Of a stretch of 64,000 nucleotides of DNA, positions 33,061 through 42,100 are shown piece after piece. The notes below the pieces were generated by a model. The model did not search any database and was not told where the DNA came from. It saw nothing but the letters and a program-made list of their open reading frames with translations. The stretch covers positions 1 through 64,000 of the forward strand of contig NZ_VUNA01000003.1 in the NCBI RefSeq assembly GCF_009695905.1, given 5' to 3'. The position numbers were made by a program, and so were the translations under genes. Positions within the stretch are counted from its first letter, which is position 1; each line of letters opens with the position of its first letter. This DNA comes from Mogibacterium kristiansenii. Lineage in GTDB: Bacteria; Bacillota; Clostridia; Peptostreptococcales; Anaerovoracaceae.

Positions 33061-34371
33061 ATGGCTAAATATGATTGGGGAACGTTCGGATTCCATATTC
33101 CGGAAATCATGCTTCCAAAGGAAGGCACCGACTACAGCAAGTGGGCAGTAGTTGCTTGTGACCAGTACACTTCGGAACCGGAATATTGGAAACAGGTAGA
33201 AGAAATCGTTGGAGATGCACCATCCACTCTTCGCCTGATGCTTCCGGAAATTTTCCTGGGAAAAGAAGCGGAAGCGGAGAAGTCCGCAGACATCCGCAAG
33301 ACCATGGATCAGTATCTGGCAGACGGTACTCTCCGCACTCTGGAGCCGGGCTGTATGCTCATCAAGAGAACCGCTGAGGGACGTACCCGTACCGGTCTGG
33401 TAATCGCTACGGATCTGGAAGCATATGACTTCAGCAAGGGATCCACTTCCCTGACCCGCGCAACCGAAGGCACCGTAATCGAAAGAATCCCACCTCGTCT
33501 GCGCATCCGTGAAGGTGCTCCAATCGAGATGCCGCACATCCTGATCCTGATTGACGACCCGGACAAGAGCGTTATCGAGCCGCTGGTGAACGCACCTCAG
33601 ACTCCGGTATATGATACCGACCTGATGATGGAGGGCGGACACATCACCGGTTCCTTCATCGCAGAGAAGGATTTGGAAGGCGCAAAGGATGCCCTGTCCG
33701 TACTCTTCGACAAAGCCGTTGAGAAGTATGGCGAAGGCAACGTGATTTTCCAAGCAATGGGCGACGGAAACCACTCCCTGGCAACCGCAAAGACCATGTG
33801 GGAGAACCTGAAGAAGACCCTGACTCCGGAAGAAGCGGAGAATCATCCGGCTCGCTATGCGCTGTGCGAAATTGAAAATATCCACGATGAGGGCATCGTA
33901 TTCGAACCGATTCACCGTGTAATCTTCGCAAAGAAGGGCCAGTCCGGCATGGATCTGGTAAACGAGACCGTTGAACTGCTGCAGCAGGAGAACGGCGGTG
34001 CGCACCTGGCAGAAGACGGATATCAGGCAAAAGAAGGTGAGTTCGCAATCCCTTACGTTACCGACGAGCAGCGCGGAACCATCGTTGTAACCGATCCAGC
34101 CAACAAGCTGGAAGTAGGTGCACTCCAGAACGCACTGGACGTTATCGTTAAGGAAAGAGAGGATGCAGACATCGACTACATCCACGGTTCCAAAGCCGTA
34201 GAGTCCCTGTCCAAGGAAGCGGGCAACGCAGGTTTCTACCTCCCGGCAATGGATAAATTCATGCTCTTCCCGGCAGTTGCCGCAGACGGCGCGCTGCCAA
34301 GAAAGACCTTCTCCATGGGCGAAGCCAACGAGAAGAGATACTACATCGAGAGCAGATACATCGGAAAGTAA
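33061..34371 (+). CDS. DUF1015 family protein
   Basis: A 436-residue cytoplasmic protein. VACDQYTSEPEYWKQVEEIV near the N-terminus and VIFQAMGDGNHSLATAK in the middle match DUF1015 (COG4198). That family is widespread in anaerobes and has no settled function. Conserved blocks continue to the end (FYLPAMDKFMLFPAVAADGALPRKTFSMG). The gene has an excellent AGGAGG and a smooth, highly codon-biased sequence (many GCA, CTG and AAG codons, few rare ones), which suggests strong expression. Monocistronic with promoter and terminator. Confidence 0.85.
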   Translation: MAKYDWGTFGFHIPEIMLPKEGTDYSKWAVVACDQYTSEPEYWKQVEEIVGDAPSTLRLMLPEIFLGKEAEAEKSADIRKTMDQYLADGTLRTLEPGCMLIKRTAEGRTRTGLVIATDLEAYDFSKGSTSLTRATEGTVIERIPPRLRIREGAPIEMPHILILIDDPDKSVIEPLVNAPQTPVYDTDLMMEGGHITGSFIAEKDLEGAKDALSVLFDKAVEKYGEGNVIFQAMGDGNHSLATAKTMWENLKKTLTPEEAENHPARYALCEIENIHDEGIVFEPIHRVIFAKKGQSGMDLVNETVELLQQENGGAHLAEDGYQAKEGEFAIPYVTDEQRGTIVVTDPANKLEVGALQNALDVIVKEREDADIDYIHGSKAVESLSKEAGNAGFYLPAMDKFMLFPAVAADGALPRKTFSMGEANEKRYYIESRYIGK

Positions 34372-34402
34372 TTTAGTAATTTCTTTGATGCAAGTTAAGA
34401 GG

Positions 34403-34438
34403 GCGGATAATCACGGGGACGTGATTATCCGTTTTTTT
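34403..34438 (+). terminator. Rho-independent terminator
   Basis: CGGATAATCAC/GTGATTATCCG with loop GGGGAC, followed by seven T. Confidence 0.95.
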
Positions 34439-34485
34439 ATAAAAAAACGCTATGAACTCTCGTCCACAGCGTCTCTCCTATTTCT

Positions 34486-34863
34486 CTACTTCTCTACCTC
34501 AAAATCCGCATCCACGGCTTCCTCAATCTCGCCCTCGGCGTCCACAAAAGGATGTTCCGGCATCTCCGCAAACTCCGGCGCAGCCTCTGCCGCTTCCGCC
34601 TCCTGCGCCGCACGGAGCGCCGCTTCTTTTTCCAGCTGCTTCATCTTCTTCTCATACTCATCCGGATCGCCGTGCTCCGCAATCCATTCCGCATCCTTCT
34701 TAGACGTTCCGATGAACAGGAAGGCTGACGCCGCCATGCTGGCGCACATCACCAAGCTCAAGGTGCTCCATCCCCGGAAAATCCCAAATGTGCCCAGGGC
34801 CACCCAGAACGCCATCACGATGGTGTAAAACTTCGGCTTATCTTCTCTATACAATCTTCTCAT
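34486..34863 (-). CDS. Small membrane protein with an acidic tail
   Basis: A 125-residue protein with two membrane helices (about residues 12-31 and 35-53) and a long cytoplasmic tail rich in Glu and Ala (KKMKQLEKEAALRAAQEAEAAEA). No family recognised. The ATG at 34863 is preferred because AGGAG lies about 10 nt before it; the longer frame would run far into the preceding gene. It follows the PH-like/zinc-ribbon gene by 23 bp and is likely co-transcribed. Confidence 0.65.
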   Translation of the reverse strand: MRRLYREDKPKFYTIVMAFWVALGTFGIFRGWSTLSLVMCASMAASAFLFIGTSKKDAEWIAEHGDPDEYEKKMKQLEKEAALRAAQEAEAAEAAPEFAEMPEHPFVDAEGEIEEAVDADFEVEK

Positions 34864-34886
34864 TCTCAACTCTCCTAGCTCTTCCT

Positions 34887-35369
34887 CTACTTCTGCGGTA
34901 GTTCCGCGCCACACTCCATGCAATATTGGCCCCCCGGTGCGCACTGCACCCCGCACTCCGGACAGATAATCACATCCTCCGCCCGAACGGCATCCACAAT
35001 TCGCACTTCCTGACCGTCCTTCAGCTTTTCCATCAGCCGTTCCGCGTATCGGTTCAGCTTCTTGTTCTGAGGGCTCATCTCCAGCTTCGGATAATCCTTC
35101 TTGATGGTATCCCGCACCTTCTCGTATTTTTCTTTTGCGGCAAAAATAAGTGTCTCAATGCCGTAAGCGCCCGGCCGGTCCACCAGGAATGTCAGGTTGC
35201 GCACGTCATCGCAATACAGGCAAGCCCGAACGCCCGAATCCATGACCAAAACCCCGTGATCCAGGATGTGCCGGTCCTTTCCCAGAAAAATCAGACCCTT
35301 CTCCCCCGGAATCACTTCCTCCAGCACCTGCGGCTTCCGATTAATCAGCAAAAAATTACTTTTTGTCAT
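34887..35369 (-). CDS. Soluble protein with a C-terminal zinc ribbon, unknown function
   Basis: A 160-residue protein. The N-terminal ~70 residues (GEKGLIFLGKDRHILDHG, then a beta-rich stretch with DDVRNLTFLVDRPG) resemble a small PH-like beta domain, but I cannot name a family. A helical segment follows. The C-terminus is a zinc ribbon with CPECG and CMECGAELPQK. The ATG is chosen because it has a GAGAGGAAC site; the in-frame TTG further up does not. Start coordinate is accurate to about one base. First gene of a likely two-gene operon. Confidence 0.6.
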   Translation of the reverse strand: MTKSNFLLINRKPQVLEEVIPGEKGLIFLGKDRHILDHGVLVMDSGVRACLYCDDVRNLTFLVDRPGAYGIETLIFAAKEKYEKVRDTIKKDYPKLEMSPQNKKLNRYAERLMEKLKDGQEVRIVDAVRAEDVIICPECGVQCAPGGQYCMECGAELPQK

Positions 35370-35615
35370 AAATATAAGTTCCTCTCGATTTCCGGCGGGA
35401 TTCTTTTTCGTGAAGTCCCGCAACGGGCTGATTTTACCACTTGCAGGGGCATGCTGTCAAACTTTTGAGGAGAAAAGTCCCTGCAGAATGCCGGAATCGA
35501 TTGGGGGTTGTTATTTCTTTTTACCCTCGATATAATTTAGAGGAAACGAGGCGCTGTGAATTGTTCGATGGCCTCGCTGCAAACGGTATCAATTCAATGG
35601 AGAGAGGAATATATC

Positions 35616-36146
35616 ATGGATTTTCTGATTGTTGTAGATATGCAAAATGATTTTGTGGACGGCGTGCTGGGCACCAAGGAGGCGGAAGCCATCGTGCCGG
35701 CGGTGGCGGAAACCATTCGAAACTGGAACGGACCGGTCATCTGCACCCGGGACACGCACCAGAAGTTCTACCTTCATACCCAGGAAGGGGAGCATCTGCC
35801 GGTAATTCACTGCGTGGAGGGCACAGAGGGCTGGGAGCTGAACCCGGTCATCGCGGAAGCCGCCGACGTGCCGGACACCGTGATGGAGCTGAACAAACCA
35901 TCTTTCGGTTCTCTGGAACTGCCAAAATGCATCCAACTCCTGGAGGACGATGAGGATCCGATTTCTTCCATCACCCTAGTAGGTCTGTGCACGGATATCT
36001 GTGTGATTTCCAACGCCATGATTCTCAAAGCAGCCTTCCCGGAAACCCCAATCCGTGTCCTGGAAAAATGCTGTGCCGGCGTCACCCCAGAGCAGCACCG
36101 GAATGCACTGAACGCCATGAAGGTCTGCCAGATTGAGGTGGAATAG
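35616..36146 (+). CDS. Isochorismatase-like cysteine hydrolase (nicotinamidase-like)
   Basis: A 176-residue hydrolase of the isochorismatase superfamily. The catalytic triad is visible: Asp in VVDMQNDFVDG (residues 7-17), Lys in ELNKPSFGS, and Cys in LVGLCTDICV. DTHQKFY supplies the metal-site-like histidine. Together they resemble nicotinamidase/pyrazinamidase, which turns nicotinamide into nicotinate for NAD salvage. The substrate is not proven. ATG at 35616 follows AGAGAGGAAT. Short CCCTCCGGG repeats begin 6 bp past the stop. Confidence 0.8.
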   Translation: MDFLIVVDMQNDFVDGVLGTKEAEAIVPAVAETIRNWNGPVICTRDTHQKFYLHTQEGEHLPVIHCVEGTEGWELNPVIAEAADVPDTVMELNKPSFGSLELPKCIQLLEDDEDPISSITLVGLCTDICVISNAMILKAAFPETPIRVLEKCCAGVTPEQHRNALNAMKVCQIEVE

Positions 36147-36152
36147 TCCCGC

Positions 36153-36252
36153 CCCTCCGGGGATTAGTGCAGACCCTCCGGGAAATAGTGCCGACCCTCC
36201 GGGGGAATAGTGCCGACCCTCCGGGAAATAGTGCCGACCCTCCGGGGGAATA
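36153..36252. repeat. Five short repeats with core CCCTCCGGG, period 21-22 bp
   Basis: Cores begin at 36153, 36174, 36195, 36217 and 36238. The spacer reads AAATAGTGCCGA or GGAATAGTGCCGA. They share CCCTCCGGG with the 7525-7666 set but differ in the rest. They lie directly before array B2. Confidence 0.85.
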
Positions 36253-36260
36253 TGAAAAAG

Positions 36261-36302
36261 AGAAGGAAAATGCCACGGAACGGTTGGCATTTTCCTTTTT
36301 CA
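36261..36302 (+). terminator. Terminator-like hairpin before array B2
   Basis: GGAAAATGCCA..TGGCATTTTCC is an inverted repeat of about 11 bp per arm (near 36267 and 36284) and is followed by TTTTTCATTTTTT. It probably ends the isochorismatase-like gene transcript. Confidence 0.75.
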
Positions 36303-36310
36303 TTTTTTGC

Positions 36311-37266
36311 GGCACAGAGTTCGCGCTCGAAAACCGAGTTCATTGGCTTTGCGGGCAGGCGTGCGCGAACCGAACCGGGGCCCGGGCCGCTTTTCCGCTT
36401 TCTTTCGGCACAGGGTTCGCGCTCGAAAACCAAGTTCATTGGCTTTGCGGGCAGGCGTGCGCGAACCGAACCGGGACCCGGGCTCTATTTCCCTCTTTTC
36501 CCGACACAAAGTTCGCGCACAAAAACCGAATTCATTGGCTTTGCGGGCAGGCGTGCGCGAACCGAACCGGGGCCCGGGCCACTTTTTCACTTTCTTCCGG
36601 CTCAGGGTTCGCGCTCGAAAACCGAGTTCATTGCCTTTGCGGGCAGGCGAGCGCGAACCTCCCCGAGGCCCGGGCCACTTTTTCGCTTTCTTCCGGCTCA
36701 GGGTTCGCGCTCGAAAACCGAGTTCATTGGCTTTGCGGGCAGGCGTGCGCGAACCGAACCGGGACCCGGGCCGCTTTTTCACTTTCTTCCGGCACAGGGT
36801 TCGCGCTCGAAAACCGAGTTCATTGCCTTTGCGGGCAGGCGAGCGCGAACCGAACCGGGACCCGGGCCGCTTTTTCACTTTCTTCCGGCACAGGGTTCGC
36901 GCTCGAAAACCGAGTTCATTGGCTTTGCGGGCAGGCGTGCGCGAACCGAACCGGGGCCCGGGCTCTATTTCCCTCTTTTCCCGACACAAAGTTCGCGCAC
37001 AAAAACCGAATTCATTGGCTTTGCGGGCAGGCGTGCGCGAACCTCCCCGAGGCCCGGGCTCTATTTCCCTCTTTTCCCGACACAAAGTTCGCGCACAAAA
37101 ACCGAATTCATTGGCTTTGCGGGCAGGCGTGCGCGAACCGAACCGGGGCCCGGGCCGCTTTTTCGCTTTCTTCCGGCACAGGGTTCGCGCTCGAAAACCG
37201 AGTTCATTGCCTTTGCGGGCAGGCGTGCGCGAACCGAACCGGGGCCCGGGCCGCTTTTTCTGCTCT
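36311..37266. repeat. Array B2: ten 96-bp palindromic cassettes
   Basis: Ten units at an exact 96-bp period; the first cassette spans about 36318-36371 with arms GTTCGCGC/GCGCGAAC. Cores read AAACCGAGTTCATTGGCTTT then GCGGGCAGGC. Linkers fall into recombining types: a CCGGGCCGCTTTTTC type and a CCGGGCTCTATTTCCC type. The last unit runs right up to the stop codon of the PD-(D/E)XK-like gene at 37267. The array lies between convergent genes. Open frames in most frames are a by-product of the 32-codon period. Confidence 0.9.
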
Positions 37267-38205
37267 TTAGCGGATAGAAATCGTCGCAAAGGATTCTCTT
37301 ATATTTTCAGGAAAATGTTCCGTCTGGGATTTCAGAAAATCTTCTGCTGTTATTCCAATTTTGCGAGCTTGTGCTGTCGGAACTCTTCCGAAGGTTTGTT
37401 CAATGATTTTAGCGAGACTTTCCAAGTCCGGGCCACTTTTTGAGTTTTCAAAAGACAACAACAATGTTACACCCGGCGAGAATCCCATTTCCTCATAAAT
37501 AAGAGACTTTTGATAGAATGAAGAACTGTATTTTTCACCAATATCATCCTTAAACCAAAGTCCCAAATGTTCTATGATGTAAAGAATCGGTTCAAACGGA
37601 TGCACAATTGTGAAATCCGGATAAATATATCGGCCATTTATATATATTGGTAGCTCATGGAAAAAATCCAACCCATATGAATGCAGTAAATTGTACGTCA
37701 ATGATTCTGAGCGGCTTCGCACGAAAGATCCGTCTACCGTTGATACTTGCAACGATTCCGGATGTGGAACCGGACAAATATCTTTCAGGTGCTGCAAATC
37801 TTTAAGCAGAAGCGTTTTCGCATCACTGCACTCCATAGCACCATTCAAAGTAGATGGAATATAATGTTTCGGAAGCACTTTTAATAGTTCCTCGTTCGAA
37901 ATTGGTACAAAATGACTCAGAAAATACTCTGCCGCTTCAATATTCCCTTCAGCTAAAGTTAATAGAGTTTCATATAATCTGTATTCTCGAATTCCTAAAA
38001 CATCCGGATGCGTTTCTTTTCCCAAATAATGCTTTGCTTCTCCCGGAAAATATGCCGAATAATACGGATGTCCTTTTGTATAACCGACTTTCAAAAGTTG
38101 TCCCTTGTATTCCCGGAGGGAATACAATTTATTCTCACATTTACTTTTCAAGAGTTCTTGTTCTGACAAAACCTTTTCAATAAAACTGATATCCTTACAA
38201 ATCAT
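37267..38205 (-). CDS. PD-(D/E)XK-like nuclease protein between two cassette arrays
   Basis: A 312-residue protein, visibly more AT-rich than most neighbours. Residues about 168-225 carry RSRSESLTYNLLHSYGLDFF, then YINGRYIYPDFTIVHP, then YIIEHLG. This Glu, Pro-Asp, Glu-His order is seen in PD-(D/E)XK nuclease-fold proteins of uncertain function. The N-terminal half (LREYKGQLLKVGYTKGHPYYSA, PEGN-like repeat region) is unrecognised. GGAGG lies before the ATG. It is flanked on both sides by 96-bp B-type arrays. No partner gene is adjacent. Confidence 0.6.
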   Translation of the reverse strand: MICKDISFIEKVLSEQELLKSKCENKLYSLREYKGQLLKVGYTKGHPYYSAYFPGEAKHYLGKETHPDVLGIREYRLYETLLTLAEGNIEAAEYFLSHFVPISNEELLKVLPKHYIPSTLNGAMECSDAKTLLLKDLQHLKDICPVPHPESLQVSTVDGSFVRSRSESLTYNLLHSYGLDFFHELPIYINGRYIYPDFTIVHPFEPILYIIEHLGLWFKDDIGEKYSSSFYQKSLIYEEMGFSPGVTLLLSFENSKSGPDLESLAKIIEQTFGRVPTAQARKIGITAEDFLKSQTEHFPENIRESFATISIR

Positions 38206-38344
38206 ATGTGCCTCCTTGTATTTTCTTCAGTATGGCACATACTGCTAAGAAGGTAAAATTTCATACGACATACTTTTAAACTTTTTCTCACACAATGCAG
38301 TACTTTCTGTGAGATTGTACTTATTAAATACAAACCGCTGCTGT

Positions 38345-39060
38345 CACCTGCGGGCAGACGTGCGCGAACCTCCCCGGCGCCCGGTCCACTTTTTCGCTTT
38401 CTTCCGGCTCAGGGTTCGCGCACGAAAACCGAGTTCATTGGCTTTGCGGGCAGACGTGCGCGAACCTCCCCGGCGCCCGGTCCACTTTTTCGCTTTCTTC
38501 CGGCTCAGGGTTCGCGCTCGAAAACCGAGTTCATTGGCTTTGCGGGCAGACGTGCGCGAACCTCCCCGGCGCCCGGTCCACTTTTTCGCTTTCTTCCGGC
38601 TCAGGGTTCGCGCTCGGAAACCGAGTTCATTGGCTTTGCGGGCCGACGTGCGCGAACCCCACCGGGACCCGAGCTCTATTTCCCTCTTTTCCCGGCACAG
38701 AGTTCGCGCTCGGAAACCGAGTTCATTGGCTTTGCGGGCCGACGTGCGCGAACCCCACCGGGACCCGAGCTCTATTTCCCTCTTTTCCCGGCACAGAGTT
38801 CGCGCTCGAAAACCGAGTTCATTGGCTTTGCGGGCAGGCGTGCGCGAACCAAACCGGGGCCCGGGCCGCTTTTTCGCTTTCTTCCGGCTCAGGGTTCGCG
38901 CTCGGAAACCGAGTTCATTGGCTTTGCGGGCAACCGTGCGCGAACCATGCCGCCGCCCGGGCTCTATTTCCCCCTTTTCCCGACTCAAAGTTCGCGCTCA
39001 AAAACCGAATTCATTGGCTTTGCGGGCAGGCGAGCGCGAACCCTGTGCCCCATGCCGGAG
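38345..39060. repeat. Array B3: seven 96-bp palindromic cassettes plus a partial
   Basis: The array starts with a half cassette (core GCGGGCAGAC and right arm GCGCGAACC) at 38347-38370, then seven full units at 96-bp spacing. Cores read AAACCGAGTTCATTGGCTTT and GCGGGC(A/C)GACG. The first units share a CTCCCCGGCGCCCGGTCCAC linker absent from array B2, so the two arrays have diverged. It lies between the PD-(D/E)XK-like gene and the end of the giant surface protein gene. The interval 38206-38344 has AT-rich promoter-type DNA but no clear boxes. Confidence 0.9.
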
Positions 39061-39087
39061 CCCGGGCCTCCGGCAGATCCCTTGCAC

Positions 39088-39128
39088 AAAAAAAAGAAAG
39101 CAGCGATTTCAAAATCGAAATCGCTGCT
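39088..39128 (-). terminator. Terminator of the giant surface protein gene
   Basis: GCAGCGATTTC (39100-39110) pairs with GAAATCGCTGC (39117-39127). On the minus strand it is followed by TTTCTTTTTTTTG. Confidence 0.9.
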
Positions 39129-39199
39129 CCCTTTATTTTGGGGATTAATTGATAGGATGCATTTCCTTTACGGTTTCATCCGTTACGAAACCCCTGTTG

Positions 39200-42100
39200 C
39201 TATGCTCTCTTCTTGCGAAGGGTCACTGCCAGACTTGCACATGCGGACAGGAACAGCACTACCATTCCCATGAAACCACTGGTGTAGTCTCCGGTCTGGA
39301 TGCCGGTCGGCGTTACAACCGGTGTTTTACCGTTACCGCCACCGCCGTTGTCACCGTTATCATAGCTGTTGCTGAATACCGCCTTGTCGCCGGTCAGCTC
39401 TGCCTTCAGGGAACCTTCACCATTATCCGTCACCTTAATGGTCACATGGTAAACCTTGGTGTCATAGGTGATGCCCTTCTGCTTGTCATTCAGCTCTTCG
39501 ATGGTGTACTTGTAGGTTCCGGCCTTGTCGAACGAAATTGTCTTGAACTGAACGCTTCCGTCCGCCTTATTCGTAGCACGTTCCACTTCCTCGCCGTTCG
39601 CATCCTTCAGCACGAAGGTGAACTGTCCACTCTTCAGTTTTGCGTTGTCCAGACGCTTTGTCACGCCCAGGCTTACCTCTGTCGGCTTTGCCTGATACTT
39701 GTTGGCGAAGGTAATGTCCTTCGCAGCCGGCTGGTCACCGGAGATTTCCTTGTCGATGCGGTGGGTCTCCAGCTTGCCGTTTCCGTTGTCCACAACACGT
39801 GTGTATACGGTGTAACTATTGCTGTCATAAATCACGCCGCCCTTGCCGTCATTCTCCTCACAGACAGTGTAGGTGTGGCTTCCCGGCTTTGTGTAGGTAA
39901 TCTTATCGAAGGTAACCTTGCCTTTTGCGTCATTTGCCGCTTCCGAGATCACCTTGCTGTCCTCCATCAGACGGAACTTGAATTCGCCGTCCTTCAGATT
40001 TCTTCCGTGCAATTTCTTGGTGATGTCAATCTGATCCGTTACGCTGGAGGAGAGTTCCTCCACCCGATAGGTGTTGGTAAAAGCAAACAGGTTATCGGTC
40101 TCCGGTTTCCGGCTTACCGACAGGTGTCCTTCTCCGTCATCCTTGAGGGTGAGTTCGAATTCCTTGGTGCTCTTGGAATCGTTCACAACGCCCGGTACGC
40201 TTCCGGACTCCGTCACACTGTACTTGAAGGTCTTTTCACGGGAACCGTCATCTGCCGGATCCACGTCTTCCAGATCGTCAATATTGAATTCCAGCGTTCC
40301 AAAGGTTACGTTGCCGTTTCCGTCGTTGGTAACTGTTGCATCCTTCAGCATCGGAGCGCCTTCGGTCAGCGCCTTCAGCGTAAAGGTGAACTTGCCGCTG
40401 ATATCCGGCGGATTCAATCCTTCCTCTGCTTCCAAAGTCTTGCTTCCGGATACGTTCACCGGAACTGCCTCTCCGGTTCCGTAGGTGTTCACAAACTCGC
40501 ACTTATCTCCGGAATTCTTCGGATAGATGGTCTTCGCGGTGAGGGTTCCATCGTTGTTGTCGGTAACCTCTACCGAGAGATCGAAGCTTCCTGCAGTCAC
40601 GGTAACGCCCTTTGGCAGGTTGTTTGCCGATTCTGCAACACGGTAGTACACGGTGTATACCACCTTGCCATCCTTGGTGGTCTTGGTAGCGTATCCGTCT
40701 TTTACCGCCTTCTTCAGTACGGTGCCGCTGCCTGCCGCCTTTTCGTTGGTCCGGTAGCTCAGCGCGTCGAAATGGATGCTGCCCTCTGCGCCGTTCTTCT
40801 TGGTCTGAAGTACGGTGCCTTCGCTGCCGTCACCCGGCTTCGTCATCAGCTCAAAGGTGAACTCGCCGGCTTTCAGCTTCCGGCCGGTCAGCTTCTTGGA
40901 AGCGTTGATGTCCGCCTTGGTTCCGCCGGAAACATCCGTGGATCCGTCGTACCGGTTCGCAAAAGCGAGGGTGATGCCCTTTTCGCCCATTGCCGGGTCC
41001 TCGTTGCTTACGGTCTTCCGGAACAATTCCTTACCGGACTTGTCCTTCAGTACCACTTCCGCCTCCAGAGTTCCGTCGCCGCCGTCCTTCGCGGTGATTT
41101 CCAGCGTGTACCGGCTCTCATCGTAGACGATGCCCTTTACGGAGCCCTTCACCTCTTCGAAGGTGTATGCGTACGTCTTTCCGATATCCGCCTGTTTCAG
41201 GGTCATGTTCAATCCGCTCCGTACGGTAACGGTCTCGCCGTCCGCACCGGCTTTGCCCGGTACGGTTTCACCGTCTTCCGCAATGTTCAGCTTCTTCGCC
41301 GACGCTTCGTCTGTGCCTTTCAGGGTAAAACTAAAATCATCTTCCGTCATATCCCGACCGGTCAGAACTTTGGTCATGCTCAGTCCCAGAACCTGATCCA
41401 TCGGCAGATCTTCTGTCTTGTATTCATTTGTAAAGGTCTTGTTTCCACTGACAGCGGTTACCGCTGCGGTGAGCTTGCCCGTTCCGTTATCGGTAACGGT
41501 GACGGTAATGTCGCGAACCGCCTTGTCGTAGGTCATGCCCGCTGCTTCCGGACTCGGCACCTGCTCTTTCAGCTGATACTTGTACTCGCCCGCCTTCTTA
41601 AAGGTCAGTGCGCCGAATTCAATCGGAGCTTTTCCGTCCTTCACATCTGCTTTGCGGACGGTAACTTCGTCCTTCTCCGGCATCGGTGCGGTTTCCACGC
41701 CATCCGGTTTCGATACGTTCTTCAGCTTAAAGGTAAAGGTTTCGCCGTCCTTCCACTCTCTTCCGGTGAGCTTCTTGTTGAAGCCGGTGATGACCTGTAC
41801 CGGATCCGTCGCTGCCGCCGCATAGGTGTTGGTGAACCGAACGGTCGGAGTGCCGGAATTGTGGTTGGAGCTGTCGTATGTTTTTACCGATTCGCCGGAA
41901 CCGTCTGCGTTCTTCATGGTTACCTTGGTGACCACGTGCATGGTTCCGTCGCCGTTGTCCTGTGGTGTGATTTCCACGGTACCGATTCGTTCGTCGTAGG
42001 TCACACCCTTGATGCTTCCCTTGGTTTCCCGAACGATGTAGGTCTGGGTCTTTCCGGACATGGTCTGGTCGAAGGTAAGATCTGCCAGAACATTCATGGT

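Noticed and set aside
7895-39060. CRISPR array
   Set aside because: The whole 87- or 96-bp unit is repeated, with no unique spacers, and no cas genes are present.
143-39060. Long open frames inside the repeat arrays as repeat-protein genes
   Set aside because: Several frames on both strands are open at once, no ribosome sites precede them, and the same cassettes appear singly in non-coding places.
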